This document shows, piece after piece, positions 16,838 through 25,463 of a stretch of 64,000 bases of DNA. The DNA is from Thalassobacillus devorans (GTDB taxonomy: Bacteria; Bacillota; Bacilli; Bacillales; Halobacillaceae). Location of the stretch: positions 705,856 to 769,855 of the forward strand of contig NZ_JAASRY010000002.1 of NCBI RefSeq assembly GCF_011761345.1. Reading direction: 5' to 3'. Within the stretch, counting starts at the first letter, position 1; each line of letters opens with the position of its first letter. The notes under the pieces are model-generated. The model ran no database searches. It had not been told where the DNA came from and saw nothing but the letters and a program-made list of their open reading frames with translations. The position numbers and the translations under genes were made by a program.

Positions 16838-17236
16838 ATGTCAGAGAAGTTCGAAACAGGTCAAGTATTAGAAGGTAAAGTTACTGGAATTCAACCATAC
16901 GGTGCATTCGTTGCCCTTGACGATCAAGTCCAAGGCTTGGTTCATATTTCTGAAGTGACCCACGGTTATGTAAAAGATATTAATGAACACCTATCCGAAG
17001 GCGATGAAGTAAAGGTTAAAATTCTTAATATCGACGAAGAGAAGAACAAGTACTCTCTTTCTATCCGTGCTACTCAGGAAGCACCTAAGAAACAACCTCG
17101 TCGTCCACGTAATTCCCAGCCTGCACAAGCACAATCTCAAGATAATTCAGCAGGGTTCAACACGTTGAAAGACAAGTTGCAAGAATGGATCGAGCAATCT
17201 GAAGATCGCTCTAAGACCTATAACAAAAACAACTAA
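16838..17236 (+). CDS. yugI: S1 RNA-binding domain general stress protein 13 (YugI)
   Basis: A 132-residue ribosome-associated protein. A single S1 domain occupies residues 5-75: GQVLEGKVTGIQPYGAFVAL, then GLVHISEV and VKVKILNIDEEKNKYSLSIR. The tail is basic and Gln/Pro-rich. B. subtilis YugI (GSP13) has the same layout and is a general stress protein. The ATG at 16838 has AGGAG upstream, and the promoter at 16760 is good. It is monocistronic with a terminator. Confidence 0.92.
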   Translation: MSEKFETGQVLEGKVTGIQPYGAFVALDDQVQGLVHISEVTHGYVKDINEHLSEGDEVKVKILNIDEEKNKYSLSIRATQEAPKKQPRRPRNSQPAQAQSQDNSAGFNTLKDKLQEWIEQSEDRSKTYNKNN

Positions 17237-17267
17237 TACTATTCCTTACCAGGAAGATATGAAGAAA

Positions 17268-17301
17268 GCAGTCACGAATTAATCGTGACTGCCTTTTTTT
17301 T
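17268..17301. terminator. Terminator between yugI and yuzA
   Basis: GCAGTCACGA (17268-17277) and TCGTGACTGC (17283-17292) pair around 5 nt, followed by eight T; the genes are convergent. Confidence 0.88.
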
Positions 17302-17539
17302 AGCGGGTAGTATTCGGTTCTGTCCGATCAGCAGTTTCCAACTCTGGACGGAACAAATAAGATAGCGCAATAATACCACTGATACCGACAAGCGTGTAGA
17401 TGATACGGGCAAATGCACCACTTTGTTCACCACCGCCGAAGATGGCAGCGACCAGGTCAAATTGGAACAATCCAATCAACCCCCAGTTAATTGCTCCTAT
17501 AACCGTTAGTATTAATGCAATCCGTTTAATTGTATCCAT
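17300..17539 (-). CDS. yuzA: DUF378 membrane protein YuzA
   Basis: A 79-residue protein with two transmembrane helices (about residues 5-27 and 44-64), the second preceded by FGGGEQSGAFARIIY. The N-terminal helix carries the DUF378 signature IGAINWGLIGLFQFDLV. GGAGGGAAA lies before the ATG at 17539. Function of the family is unknown. It sits between yugI and the alcohol dehydrogenase, as in B. subtilis. Confidence 0.88.
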   Translation of the reverse strand: MDTIKRIALILTVIGAINWGLIGLFQFDLVAAIFGGGEQSGAFARIIYTLVGISGIIALSYLFRPELETADRTEPNTTR

Positions 17540-17678
17540 GTTTTTCCCTCCAATTATTTAAGAATAGGTTCTTTGTTAGGTTTTCTCGAAATCCATATAA
17601 TATGCATATTGCTTATGTTTTGAGAAATCTGGATAAATTCGTCATAATTAATTGAGAAAGAAAGGAGTTTTGATAAAA

Positions 17679-18845
17679 ATGGATACATTTCAATTTCATA
17701 ATCCAACGAAGTTGATTTTTGGAAAAGACCAGCTGGAAAAGCTTATTGATGAGCTTCCTCAGGGAACAAAGAAGGTTCTTATGATATACGGTGGAGGTAG
17801 CATCAAGAAAAATGGCATATATGATAAAGTGATGGGTAAATTGAAAACATTTGGTGCAGAAGTGTTTGAATTGGCTGGAGTAGAGCCTAACCCAAGGATT
17901 TCCACCGTCCGTAAAGGCGTGGATATCTGTAAGCAGGAAAATATTGATTTTCTATTGGCTGTCGGCGGCGGAAGCGTAATCGATTGTACAAAGACAATTG
18001 CTGCCGGGGCAAAATATGAAGGTGACGCATGGGATCTTGTTACAAAGCAGGCTGTCCCTGAAGGTGCCTTACCTTTTGGTACTGTACTCACTTTAGCCGC
18101 GACTGGTTCTGAAATGAACGGAGGAGCAGTAATCACTAACTGGGAGAGAAATGAAAAGTATGGATGGGGATTCCCTCCATATACGTACCCTTCTTTTTCT
18201 ATACTTGATCCTGCTCATACTGTTTCTGTACCTCGGGATCAGACGATTTATGGCATTGTAGATATGATGTCCCATATTCTAGAGCAATATTTCCATAATC
18301 CTACGAAATCACCTGTACAGGATGAAATGTGTGAAGGAGTATTAAGGGCTGTCATAGAAACAGCACCGAAGCTGCTGGATGATTTGGAGTCCTTTGAACA
18401 CCGGGAAACAATTTTGTATGCAGGTACGATTGCGTTAAATGGTATGCTCCAAATGGGGTATCGTGGCGATTGGGCAACACATAATATTGAACATGCTGTC
18501 TCAGCAGTTCATGATATTCCTCATGCGGGAGGTTTGGCAATCCTCTTCCCGAATTGGATGAAACACAACCTTGATCAGGACCCTGCCCGTTTCAAGCGAT
18601 TGGCTGTCCAAGTGTTTGGCGTCAATGCAGAAGGTAAATCAGACCGTGAAGCAGGATTGCAAGGGGTTAAAGAATTGCGTAAGTTCTGGTCATCACTTGG
18701 TGCTCCTGAAACCTTGCGGGATTATGATATCGATGATTCGAAATTCGATTTGATTGTCGATAGAGCAATGAAACGTGGTTCATTTGGTAACTTTAATAAG
18801 TTGGAGAACGATGATGTAGCAACTATTTTGGAGATGTCCAAATAA
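17679..18845 (+). CDS. Iron-containing alcohol dehydrogenase (YugJ/YugK-like, butanol dehydrogenase family)
   Basis: NAD(P)H-dependent aldehyde/alcohol oxidoreductase of the Fe-ADH (group III) family, 388 residues. The nucleotide loop [16 protein letters not shown] lies near residues 90-105. The metal site uses Asp in [15 protein letters not shown] together with His there, His in [20 protein letters not shown], and a further His in that segment. [15 protein letters not shown] is the typical start. The ATG at 17679 lies 11 nt from AAAGGAG. B. subtilis has two copies (yugJ, yugK) at this position; here only one. The natural substrate is unknown. Confidence 0.92.
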   Translation: MDTFQFHNPTKLIFGKDQLEKLIDELPQGTKKVLMIYGGGSIKKNGIYDKVMGKLKTFGAEVFELAGVEPNPRISTVRKGVDICKQENIDFLLAVGGGSVIDCTKTIAAGAKYEGDAWDLVTKQAVPEGALPFGTVLTLAATGSEMNGGAVITNWERNEKYGWGFPPYTYPSFSILDPAHTVSVPRDQTIYGIVDMMSHILEQYFHNPTKSPVQDEMCEGVLRAVIETAPKLLDDLESFEHRETILYAGTIALNGMLQMGYRGDWATHNIEHAVSAVHDIPHAGGLAILFPNWMKHNLDQDPARFKRLAVQVFGVNAEGKSDREAGLQGVKELRKFWSSLGAPETLRDYDIDDSKFDLIVDRAMKRGSFGNFNKLENDDVATILEMSK

Positions 18846-18853
18846 TGATAATA

Positions 18854-18886
18854 AAGCCGTCTGGCAGGCAGCCAGACGGCTTTTAA
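18854..18886 (+). terminator. Terminator of the alcohol dehydrogenase gene
   Basis: AAGCCGTCTGGC and GCCAGACGGCTT pair perfectly around AGGCA, followed by TT. Confidence 0.85.
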
Positions 18887-18998
18887 AAATAAATTCCACT
18901 TGTATCCGTTTACATCATGGGGCGCGCTTGAATTGCACGGTGTGTTCCGCTAAAGTGAAATTGGATTGGTTTTTATCATAAAATCTGGAGGGATAAAA

Positions 18999-20345
18999 GT
19001 GACACATATTCGCTTTGATTATGAAAAAGCTTTACCTTTTTTTGAAACGCACGAATTGGACTACATGGAAGATGCAGTCAAGCTCGCTCACCATGCTTTA
19101 CACGAAAAGACAGGTGCTGGCAATGATTTTTTAGGATGGGTTGACCTTCCTGAAACTTACGATAAAGAAGAATTCAGTCGTATCAAGAAGTCTGCAGAGA
19201 AAATACAGTCAGATAGTGACGTTTTGGTTGTGATCGGGATTGGCGGGTCGTATTTAGGAGCCCGTGCAGCATTGGAGATGCTGAACCACAGCTTTTACAA
19301 CGAATTGAGCAGTGAACAACGAAAAAATCCACAGGTGTTTTTCGTTGGTAACAGCATTAGTGCACCATATATAAATGAGCTGTTTGATGTGTTGAAAGAT
19401 AAAGATGTCTCTATTAACGTTATTTCCAAGAGTGGTACGACAACCGAGCCTGCAATCGCCTTCCGTTTGTTCCGTAAGTTCTTAGAGGAAAAATACGGAA
19501 GAGAAGAAGCTCGGAAGCGTATCTACGCTACAACGGATAAGCAAAAGGGCGCTCTGAAAACATTAGCTGATGAAGAAGGCTATGAAAGTTTTGTAGTACC
19601 GGATGACGTCGGTGGCCGTTTCTCTGTATTAACAGCGGTAGGGCTGCTGCCGATAGCGGTCAGTGGTATTGATATTGACAGCATGATGGAAGGCGCAAAA
19701 GCAGGAATGGATGAATTGAGTGGTTCTGAACTTAGCAATAACCCAGCCTACCAATATGCTGCTGTACGGAATATTTTCTACAATAAAGGCAAGTCGATTG
19801 AAATGCTGATCAATTACGAACCAGCCTTACAATACTTTGCTGAATGGTGGAAACAGTTGTTTGGAGAAAGTGAAGGGAAAGACCAGAAAGGAATCTTCCC
19901 TGCATCCGCAAACTTCTCGACAGATCTTCATTCCCTTGGCCAATATGTCCAGGATGGCCGGCGAGACCTGTTTGAAACGGTATTGAAAGTAGAGAAACCA
20001 AAATCAGATATTACGCTTGAAGAAGATGACCAGAACTTGGATGGCTTGAATTATCTTGCAGGTAAAACAGTAGATGAAGTCAATGAGAAGGCCTATGAAG
20101 GAACTTTGCTCGCACACACAGATGGTCAGGTTCCGAATCTGACTGTTCATGTTCCTGAGTTGAATGCCTATACATTTGGCTATTTGGTTTATTTCTTTGA
20201 AAAAGCCTGTGCCATCAGCGGATATTTATTAGGTGTCAATCCTTTCGATCAGCCGGGCGTCGAGGCGTATAAGAAGAATATGTTCGCCTTGCTTGGTAAA
20301 CCAGGATTCGAAAAAGAGAAAGAAGAACTGGAAAAACGGTTGTAA
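18999..20345 (+). CDS. pgi: Glucose-6-phosphate isomerase
   Basis: Interconverts glucose-6-phosphate and fructose-6-phosphate in glycolysis. The 448-residue protein fits the short bacterial PGI class. Motifs include [35 protein letters not shown] (sugar-phosphate binding), [19 protein letters not shown], and the C-terminal [20 protein letters not shown]. The start is GTG 18999, 7 nt after GGAGGG; an upstream ATG at 18966 would place the ribosome binding site inside the gene. It is monocistronic between two terminators. Confidence 0.96.
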   Translation: MTHIRFDYEKALPFFETHELDYMEDAVKLAHHALHEKTGAGNDFLGWVDLPETYDKEEFSRIKKSAEKIQSDSDVLVVIGIGGSYLGARAALEMLNHSFYNELSSEQRKNPQVFFVGNSISAPYINELFDVLKDKDVSINVISKSGTTTEPAIAFRLFRKFLEEKYGREEARKRIYATTDKQKGALKTLADEEGYESFVVPDDVGGRFSVLTAVGLLPIAVSGIDIDSMMEGAKAGMDELSGSELSNNPAYQYAAVRNIFYNKGKSIEMLINYEPALQYFAEWWKQLFGESEGKDQKGIFPASANFSTDLHSLGQYVQDGRRDLFETVLKVEKPKSDITLEEDDQNLDGLNYLAGKTVDEVNEKAYEGTLLAHTDGQVPNLTVHVPELNAYTFGYLVYFFEKACAISGYLLGVNPFDQPGVEAYKKNMFALLGKPGFEKEKEELEKRL

Positions 20346-20356
20346 GTAAAAATAGC

Positions 20357-20385
20357 AAAGCCCCGCGGGAAGCGGGGCTTTTTTA
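20357..20385 (+). terminator. Terminator of pgi
   Basis: AAGCCCCGC and GCGGGGCTT pair around 5 nt, followed by TTTT. Confidence 0.88.
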
Positions 20386-20438
20386 TATTCATAAACTTCA
20401 ACCATTTTGGGGAAGGTAACAAGAAAGGAGTGATGATT

Positions 20439-20843
20439 GTGATTCCTGTAACTTCAAAATTGACAGGTGAAGCTTTCACTTTGAGCGAATTAGAACAGAC
20501 CTTGAAACCTTTAGGTTATCAAATAGGTGGTAATTGGGATTACGACCATGGTTATTTTGATTATAAGATTGCCGATGAGGGAGGTTACCAGTTTCTGCGT
20601 GTTCCGTTTCAAGCAAAACAAGGTTCCTTAGACGACTACCATGTAACAGTTGAATTAGGCGAACCTTTTCTACTTTCCCATAAGTATCAGCGAGGGATGG
20701 ACGACCACGTACATGTGGGTGTCGGTAAAGCTTCCATTGACCAATTTTCTGAACCTGTTGACCCGGATGCTTCGATCCCTGATAAATATGTTGAAATAGG
20801 CAGAGAACTAGTAAGAGAACTGGAATCTCATTTACTTCGATGA
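20439..20843 (+). CDS. yugN: YugN-like family protein
   Basis: A 134-residue protein of the YugN-like family, with MIPVTSKLTG at the start and a central GGNWDYDHGYFDYKI typical of it. The start is GTG 20439, 8 nt after AAAGGAG; the ATG at 20433 is too close to the ribosome binding site. Its 3' end overlaps the converging yugO by 12 bp, with no terminator between them. Function is unknown; gene order next to yugO matches B. subtilis. Confidence 0.85.
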   Translation: MIPVTSKLTGEAFTLSELEQTLKPLGYQIGGNWDYDHGYFDYKIADEGGYQFLRVPFQAKQGSLDDYHVTVELGEPFLLSHKYQRGMDDHVHVGVGKASIDQFSEPVDPDASIPDKYVEIGRELVRELESHLLR

Positions 20844-21824
20844 CAATAACACCAGTCGGTCGTCCTCACGTATTGATTCCTGTGGATCGACATTAATCAA
20901 CAAAGAATTTTTTCTTAGCAATCCAATGAGGATGGAAGTTTTTTCAGCATAGTAAGCTGCCCCCGTTGAAAAGGGTACATCAATTAAATGGGTAGGAGGG
21001 GTGAGTTCATAAAACTGTTCCTCCGTCAATATTTTCAATAACAATTCAAATGGCTGGACAGGGTCGTTCCGATATAGTTCATGGTAAAATAAAGAACTCA
21101 TAAAATCATTGGATCGGATGACATCTTTCGCTCCTGCCCGCTCAGCATTGATGACTTGTTTTTCGGTAAGGATTTCAGCCGTTATGTTAAGATCTGGATT
21201 ACATCCTTTCATCGCAACAATACCTAATATAACTGCCTGATCTGCCTTATCTTCCGATTGCGAAGGGTCAGCGGTTATCAGAGCTTTACGAGCTTTGGTG
21301 ATATTTGCCATCAATAACGTTTTATCTTCGTAAAAATCACCACGGATAAAATGAACCGGATATTTCCGGTAGGGGAGGGTTTTCATTGTCTTATCAATGA
21401 CCACTACTTTTTCCGGGTCTTTTTGTTTTTGCATGATATCGATCAGTTGTCTTGTGCGTTCATTCCATCCCACCACGATAATATGATTTTCACCTTTAAA
21501 GGCGACTTTTCCACTTGATAAATCACGTTCATATTTAATCGTTCCCGCAGATATAGTTGCCATATAAAAAGTCAGGAGGCCTCCACCTGCTAGAATCAGT
21601 AAAATAGCAACAATCCTTCCTATGGTGCTTAATGGTACATAATCTCCGTAGCCTACCGTCGATCCTGTGACGAAAGCCCACCATACGCCATCAAAAAGTG
21701 TGGGAAAATGACTGGGCTCAAGTAAATGGATGATACTTCCGAAAAATATCATAAACATAATGACCGTGAGCAAAAGGCGCACAAAGATTGGTAAACGGAA
21801 ATAAAACTGAACAAAACCATACAT
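20832..21824 (-). CDS. yugO: Two-TM potassium channel with RCK (TrkA-N) domain, YugO
   Basis: A 330-residue K+ channel of the MthK type. TM1 spans about residues 13-33. The pore helix and filter are TGSTVGYGDYVP (residues 54-65, with the TVGYGD K+ signature) and TM2 is about 68-90. A cytosolic RCK domain follows, with IIVVGWNERTRQLIDI, and a C-terminal TrkA-C-like half. The ATG at 21824 follows AAAAGGAGG. B. subtilis YugO releases K+ and carries electrical signals in biofilms. The B. subtilis neighbour yugP is not seen here. Confidence 0.93.
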   Translation of the reverse strand: MYGFVQFYFRLPIFVRLLLTVIMFMIFFGSIIHLLEPSHFPTLFDGVWWAFVTGSTVGYGDYVPLSTIGRIVAILLILAGGGLLTFYMATISAGTIKYERDLSSGKVAFKGENHIIVVGWNERTRQLIDIMQKQKDPEKVVVIDKTMKTLPYRKYPVHFIRGDFYEDKTLLMANITKARKALITADPSQSEDKADQAVILGIVAMKGCNPDLNITAEILTEKQVINAERAGAKDVIRSNDFMSSLFYHELYRNDPVQPFELLLKILTEEQFYELTPPTHLIDVPFSTGAAYYAEKTSILIGLLRKNSLLINVDPQESIREDDRLVLLSSK

Positions 21825-21944
21825 ACAAGTACGCCTCCTTTTAAGCTACTAAGGTATATGGTGGTAGGGTTTTAAAATTAAAGATAACGAGGCAAGCTTT
21901 TCTAACATCCAGTATAGACAACCTTTTCTTATATCATACAAAAG

Positions 21945-21974
21945 TAAAAAAGCCTGCCGTGTTATGGCAGGCTT
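21945..21974 (-). terminator. Terminator overlapping the end of the thioredoxin-fold gene
   Basis: On the minus strand AAGCCTGCC pairs with GGCAGGCTT and is followed by a T-run. The stem includes the last codons of the gene ending at 21962. Confidence 0.75.
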
Positions 21975-22531
21975 GATTCCAACTGTCCAAGCGACTGTTT
22001 TAAACTGTCATATACTTCGCTCCAAAAGTCCTGGTTATCACGGTAAGCTTTCGTGATGAATTGAAACATTTGCTGTTCTTTTAGTTGGTAATCTTTTGGA
22101 TCTTTGTTAGGCAGACTGTTTCTGGATTTTTCGATAAATTGTTGAATAGCTTCTGCCCTTGGTCCCCAATGGGTGACTTCATTTCCTTCCGGGTCAATAA
22201 AAATGAAGATAGGAATGGACCTGGCATCACCAGTCAGATAATCATCCATTAATTCCGGGTTTTCATCACGTGATAACAAATGAACATTCATGTGCCCTGC
22301 CTCAGCGAATTTTAGTAAAATCGGTATGTTTAGCATGGCATCTCCGCACCAATCTTCTGTTAAAACGATTACTCGTAAATTTTGTTTTTGCAAGTGCTCA
22401 AAAAAAGGCTGATCTTCCGTGGGAATATGGAAGTTCTCATATATATGAATAAAATCTTTTTGGTATTTACCCATTGAATCTACATACTCTTGTGCAGTTA
22501 TTCCTTTTTCAAACCACTCTTCCAAATTCAT
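21962..22531 (-). CDS. Thioredoxin family protein with a single active-site cysteine (WCGDA)
   Basis: A 189-residue cytosolic protein. The centre has a thioredoxin fold: LRVIVLTEDWCGDAMLNIPI at about residues 52-71, then a cis-Pro region RSIPIFIFIDPEGNEV. The usual CxxC is reduced to one Cys (WCGDA), so a classical dithiol exchange is unlikely. Monothiol chemistry, such as with bacillithiol, is possible. Helical extensions lie at both ends. The ATG at 22531 follows GAGGAGGAG. The family is common in Bacillaceae but I know no assigned role. Confidence 0.82.
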   Translation of the reverse strand: MNLEEWFEKGITAQEYVDSMGKYQKDFIHIYENFHIPTEDQPFFEHLQKQNLRVIVLTEDWCGDAMLNIPILLKFAEAGHMNVHLLSRDENPELMDDYLTGDARSIPIFIFIDPEGNEVTHWGPRAEAIQQFIEKSRNSLPNKDPKDYQLKEQQMFQFITKAYRDNQDFWSEVYDSLKQSLGQLESSLP

Positions 22532-22730
22532 GTTAGCTCCTCCTCATAATATTGAACATATCAAGAATCCATTCCCCGATTTGTAATGATTCATGCACAC
22601 AATTTTAATAAGTTATCAAAGTGTAAAAGTAGCTTATCTAACATAGGCCATCTTTCATATAAAAAGCTTCTCATCTACGATTTGTTTTTTTGGTATGATG
22701 GAGAAAGCAGTGGTAGAAGGAGGAAATTAT

Positions 22731-23789
22731 ATGGAACAACAACGTAGGAACTTTTTACTTGAATTATTAAGTACAGCATCTCCCTCCAGTATGGAAATGG
22801 AGATCCAAAAGAAATGGATGAAAGAATTTAGCCCTTATGCTGATAAAATGCTCACCGATCTCGCGGGCAATGCAATTGCTGTCCTCAATCCCAAAGCTGA
22901 TTTCAAAATACTTTTAGCTGGACATTGTGACGAAATCGCATTGGTCATCAATCGGATAGATGAGAAAGGCTACCTGCATTTTGACAAAATGGGCGGAATT
23001 AATCCCAAAGCTGCAATCGGTATGAAAGTACAAGTACTCGGTTATCAAAAAACAGTGACAGGGGTCATTGGGGTTAACGCCCAGCATCATGGTGGGATTA
23101 AGGATGACTTTGGTCTGGAAGATCTATTTATTGATTGTGGAGCAAAATCAAAAGAGGAAATGGAAGAACTAGTACAAATTGGTGATTTGGCGGTCTATAA
23201 GCGGGAGCCTGAATTGATGATGGATCGCTATGTATCTGGAAGAGGGCTTGATAATAGAACAGGCGCTTTTATTGTTGGGGAAGTAGTTCGCAGACTATCA
23301 AAGAAAAAATTGAAAGTGGGTGTCTATGCCGCTTCCACTGTCAATGAAGAGACAAATATGGGCGGTGCCTATTTTGCAGCAGCAGGTATTGAACCAACCA
23401 TGGCGATTGCCTGTGATGTCACTTTTGCAACCGATTATCCAGGTGTCAATACCAACAAATATGGAGATGTCCGTTTAGAAGGTGGACCCGTATTGGCTAA
23501 AGGTGCACCGATCAACCGGAAGATCAATCAACTACTTGAAAAAACAGCAAAATCGCTTGAAATGAAGGTGCAATATGAACTGACTCCAAGAGCTACAGGG
23601 ACAGATGCCGACAGAATGAGGCTGACAGGAAAAGGGGTGCCGGTAAGCCTGGTTTCTCTTCCGCTTCGATATATGCACTCTCCAGTAGAAACGGCCAGCA
23701 TCAAAGATATCGATGAGGAAATTGATTTACTGGTGGAGATGATTGCTAACATGACAGGAAAAGAAAGCCTTAATCCATTAGAGGATTAA
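22731..23789 (+). CDS. M42 family metallopeptidase (YtoP-like aminopeptidase/endoglucanase family)
   Basis: A 352-residue di-zinc aminopeptidase of family M42. Visible motifs are LLAGHCDEIALVINRID (first metal His-x-Asp), SGRGLDNRTGAFIV (bridging Asp), STVNEETNMGGAY (catalytic Glu pair), CDVTFATDYPGV and the C-terminal RYMHSPVETASIKDI (metal His). AAGGAGG is placed for the ATG at 22731; the upstream ATG at 22695 lacks one. Such enzymes form large tetrahedral complexes that trim peptides. B. subtilis ytoP sits elsewhere in this neighbourhood, so orthology is likely but unproven. Confidence 0.9.
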   Translation: MEQQRRNFLLELLSTASPSSMEMEIQKKWMKEFSPYADKMLTDLAGNAIAVLNPKADFKILLAGHCDEIALVINRIDEKGYLHFDKMGGINPKAAIGMKVQVLGYQKTVTGVIGVNAQHHGGIKDDFGLEDLFIDCGAKSKEEMEELVQIGDLAVYKREPELMMDRYVSGRGLDNRTGAFIVGEVVRRLSKKKLKVGVYAASTVNEETNMGGAYFAAAGIEPTMAIACDVTFATDYPGVNTNKYGDVRLEGGPVLAKGAPINRKINQLLEKTAKSLEMKVQYELTPRATGTDADRMRLTGKGVPVSLVSLPLRYMHSPVETASIKDIDEEIDLLVEMIANMTGKESLNPLED

Positions 23790-23851
23790 GAACAATGTAT
23801 TTGACCAGATAAGGAATTAGTGAGAGTTTGGAAATTTCTCAGAGCTCCATC

Positions 23852-23943
23852 GGGAAAATAGTAAGCTGAACGGGGCGAATGCTGCGATAAAGCTTACTAT
23901 TTTTCCTGTAGCAGGAGAAGAGGGATTCCGTCTCTCTTTTTAT
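23852..23943 (+). terminator. Two stem-loops downstream of the M42 peptidase gene
   Basis: A 15-16 bp stem (GGGAAAATAGTAAGCT with AGCTTACTATTTTTCC) encloses a 21-nt GC-rich loop. It is followed by a second small stem (GAGGGA/TCTCTC) with TTTTTATT. The second looks like the terminator; the long first stem is unusual for one. Confidence 0.5.
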
Positions 23944-24061
23944 TAGCCACAAAATCGGAAGTCTTTTAAATTATTTAGGAGTTATGGATGAATTTTCATG
24001 TGTACTACCGAATACGATAAGGGTATAATAAGAACAGATGTTCGTTTTCGGAGGTGGCGGA

Positions 24062-24286
24062 ATGAAGAACATAGATAACATCCTAAGTCGAGCGAAGGAA
24101 GATGGCAAAACAATTGAGTTGATCTATCTCAGCAAAGGCAATGATTTTACCCATCGGGTTGTTAAAGTCCTTCGGGTAAATGAGGAAGAAATACTTGCCT
24201 TCTGTTATATACGAAGGCAGGTAAGGAGGTTTAAAAAAGCAAACATCTTATCGGCAGCTCCTGCTCGAAACAAGAAGGGCGCCTAA
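24062..24286 (+). CDS. Stand-alone WYL-like mini-protein
   Basis: A 74-residue protein. The pattern IELIYLSKGNDFTHRVVKVL, then EEEILAFCYIRRQVRRFKKANI, matches the core of the WYL domain (IxIxY...R.v.p..l....ayc..R..R.F...ri), but there is no helix-turn-helix or other domain. GGAGGTGG before the ATG at 24062 sets the start. Isolated WYL cores occur in Firmicutes; ligand or nucleic-acid sensing is inferred from larger WYL proteins. It is single-gene, followed by a terminator-like hairpin. Confidence 0.65.
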   Translation: MKNIDNILSRAKEDGKTIELIYLSKGNDFTHRVVKVLRVNEEEILAFCYIRRQVRRFKKANILSAAPARNKKGA

Positions 24287-24360
24287 TTCAAGATAAATCC
24301 ATTACTATAGCCATGACTTGCGCAATAAAAGTCTCAACCTGACATAAATTCCAAGTCTAG

Positions 24361-24394
24361 AAGCCTGCATGATTGATACAGGCAAGGCTTTTTA
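24361..24394 (+). terminator. Terminator after the WYL mini-protein gene
   Basis: AAGCCTG and CAGGCAAGGCTT form an imperfect stem, followed by five T. It lies 75 nt after the stop. Confidence 0.5.
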
Positions 24395-24490
24395 CATCCA
24401 TGGAAAGAAGGTTTGATCGGAATTCATTTGAAAAAAAGTAAAGGCCAATAACGTGGCAAATAAACTCCCCAGGAAATAACGATTCCTAGC

Positions 24491-24554
24491 CGCTCTTACT
24501 TCGGATTTGGTAACGGACCTCAAAATATCTCAAAATCAAGTCTTCGACTTTTAT
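24491..24554 (-). repeat. Relic of the GGCTCTGTTAAA-end repeat family (right module)
   Basis: CTTCGGATTTGGTAACGGAC, CTCAAAATATCTC and AAAATCAAGTCTTCGACTTTT align base for base, with about six changes, to 42403-42466 in the large copy near cydC. On the minus strand it begins directly after the T-run of the YteA-like gene's terminator. 24395-24490 may be further decayed repeat; I see no gene there. Confidence 0.65.
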
Positions 24555-24586
24555 AAAAAAGAAGAACGGTATATTACCGTCCTTCT
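24549..24586 (-). terminator. Terminator of the YteA-like gene
   Basis: On the minus strand GAAGGACGG pairs with CCGTTCTTC around 7 nt, followed by TTTTTTAT. The stem overlaps the stop codon. Confidence 0.8.
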
Positions 24587-24951
24587 ATCTCTTGGCTCTC
24601 TTCTACTGTATAGCGAGCGGTAGGTTCGATTTCCAATCTTTCGACAGGGATTGGATCGCCTGATTTTTCACTAAGTCCGTAATTTCCGTCTTCGATTCGT
24701 TGCAGGGCATCTTCTATCTCCATCATACGTTCCCGTGCTTTTTCGTAAAAAGTCTGATCCTTGGCACGCTCAAATTGTTCTGTCCCATGGTCGCCGGGAT
24801 GGTCAGGCATATCAGATAATTCCTGATGGCTTTCTGCAGAGGAGTCTTGATTTCCCAGAGAGTCGCTATGTTTTTCAAGATCCTGTTCTGTTTCCTTTTT
24901 CATTTCCAATAATCGTTTTTTGAAATCCTGGATTTGTTTATCATTTAGCAT
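24574..24951 (-). CDS. YteA-like (TraR/DksA family) protein, short form without zinc-finger cysteines
   Basis: A 125-residue protein. The N-terminal coiled-coil part is like YteA/DksA, with residues 1-80 including the DMPDHPGDHGTEQFERAKD segment typical of YteA. The finger region reads GNYGLSEKSGDPIPVERLEI, where DksA-type proteins have Cys in the CxxC positions. Here no cysteine exists in the whole protein. B. subtilis YteA is about twice as long, so this is a short version. The ATG at 24951 follows AAAGGAG. The intact frame and ribosome binding site suggest a real gene; RNA-polymerase-related function is only a family inference. Confidence 0.75.
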   Translation of the reverse strand: MLNDKQIQDFKKRLLEMKKETEQDLEKHSDSLGNQDSSAESHQELSDMPDHPGDHGTEQFERAKDQTFYEKARERMMEIEDALQRIEDGNYGLSEKSGDPIPVERLEIEPTARYTVEESQEIEGR

Positions 24952-24982
24952 GGCTTCGTCTCCTTTCGAAACACTAGTATCG

Positions 24983-25369
24983 TTATAGAGGAACTACACC
25001 AATCGTACAGCGAGAGATGGAAATAAGCTTTTCGGCTTCATCGGTGATTTTAATTTCCCAAACCATCGTGTTCCTGCCAATGTGGAACGGTACAGCAGTA
25101 GCTGTCACAACACCTTCACGTTTACTTTTGATATGGTTGGCGTTGATTTCAACTCCAAATACGCGATGTGTTTCCGGATTAATATTATGGAACGCGCCGA
25201 TACTTGCTGCTGATTCTGCAAGCGCGACACTGGCTCCCCCATGAAGAAATCCCAGTGGCTGGTGAGTCGCAGCATGGACCGGCATCGTCATGACCACCTT
25301 GTCTTTCTCCAGTTCTTTTACTTCCATCCCTAAAGCTTCCATCATCGTATTGTCGAATTGTAATTCCAT
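24983..25369 (-). CDS. menI: Hotdog thioesterase, probable 1,4-dihydroxy-2-naphthoyl-CoA hydrolase (MenI/YuxO)
   Basis: A 128-residue PaaI-type hotdog thioesterase. The active-site helix is QPLGFLHGGASVALAESAAS (His-Gly-Gly and catalytic Glu), followed by GVEINANHIKSKREG. The location beside menA supports hydrolysis of DHNA-CoA in menaquinone synthesis. The second ATG (25369) is preferred because AAAGGA then has a 9-nt spacing; the first ATG abuts it. It lies on the minus strand downstream of menA, which carries its own terminator. Confidence 0.85.
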   Translation of the reverse strand: MELQFDNTMMEALGMEVKELEKDKVVMTMPVHAATHQPLGFLHGGASVALAESAASIGAFHNINPETHRVFGVEINANHIKSKREGVVTATAVPFHIGRNTMVWEIKITDEAEKLISISRCTIGVVPL

Positions 25370-25426
25370 TACACTCATTCCTTTGTAATTATTTCCCGTA
25401 AAATCTTCAATAAAACATCACAGGAT

Positions 25427-25459
25427 GTAAAAAGAAGCGGCAAAAATCCTTTGCCGCTT
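25427..25459 (-). terminator. Terminator of menA
   Basis: AAGCGGCAAA and TTTGCCGCTT pair around 5 nt, with CTTTTTAC following on the minus strand. Confidence 0.82.
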
Positions 25460-25463
25460 GATG

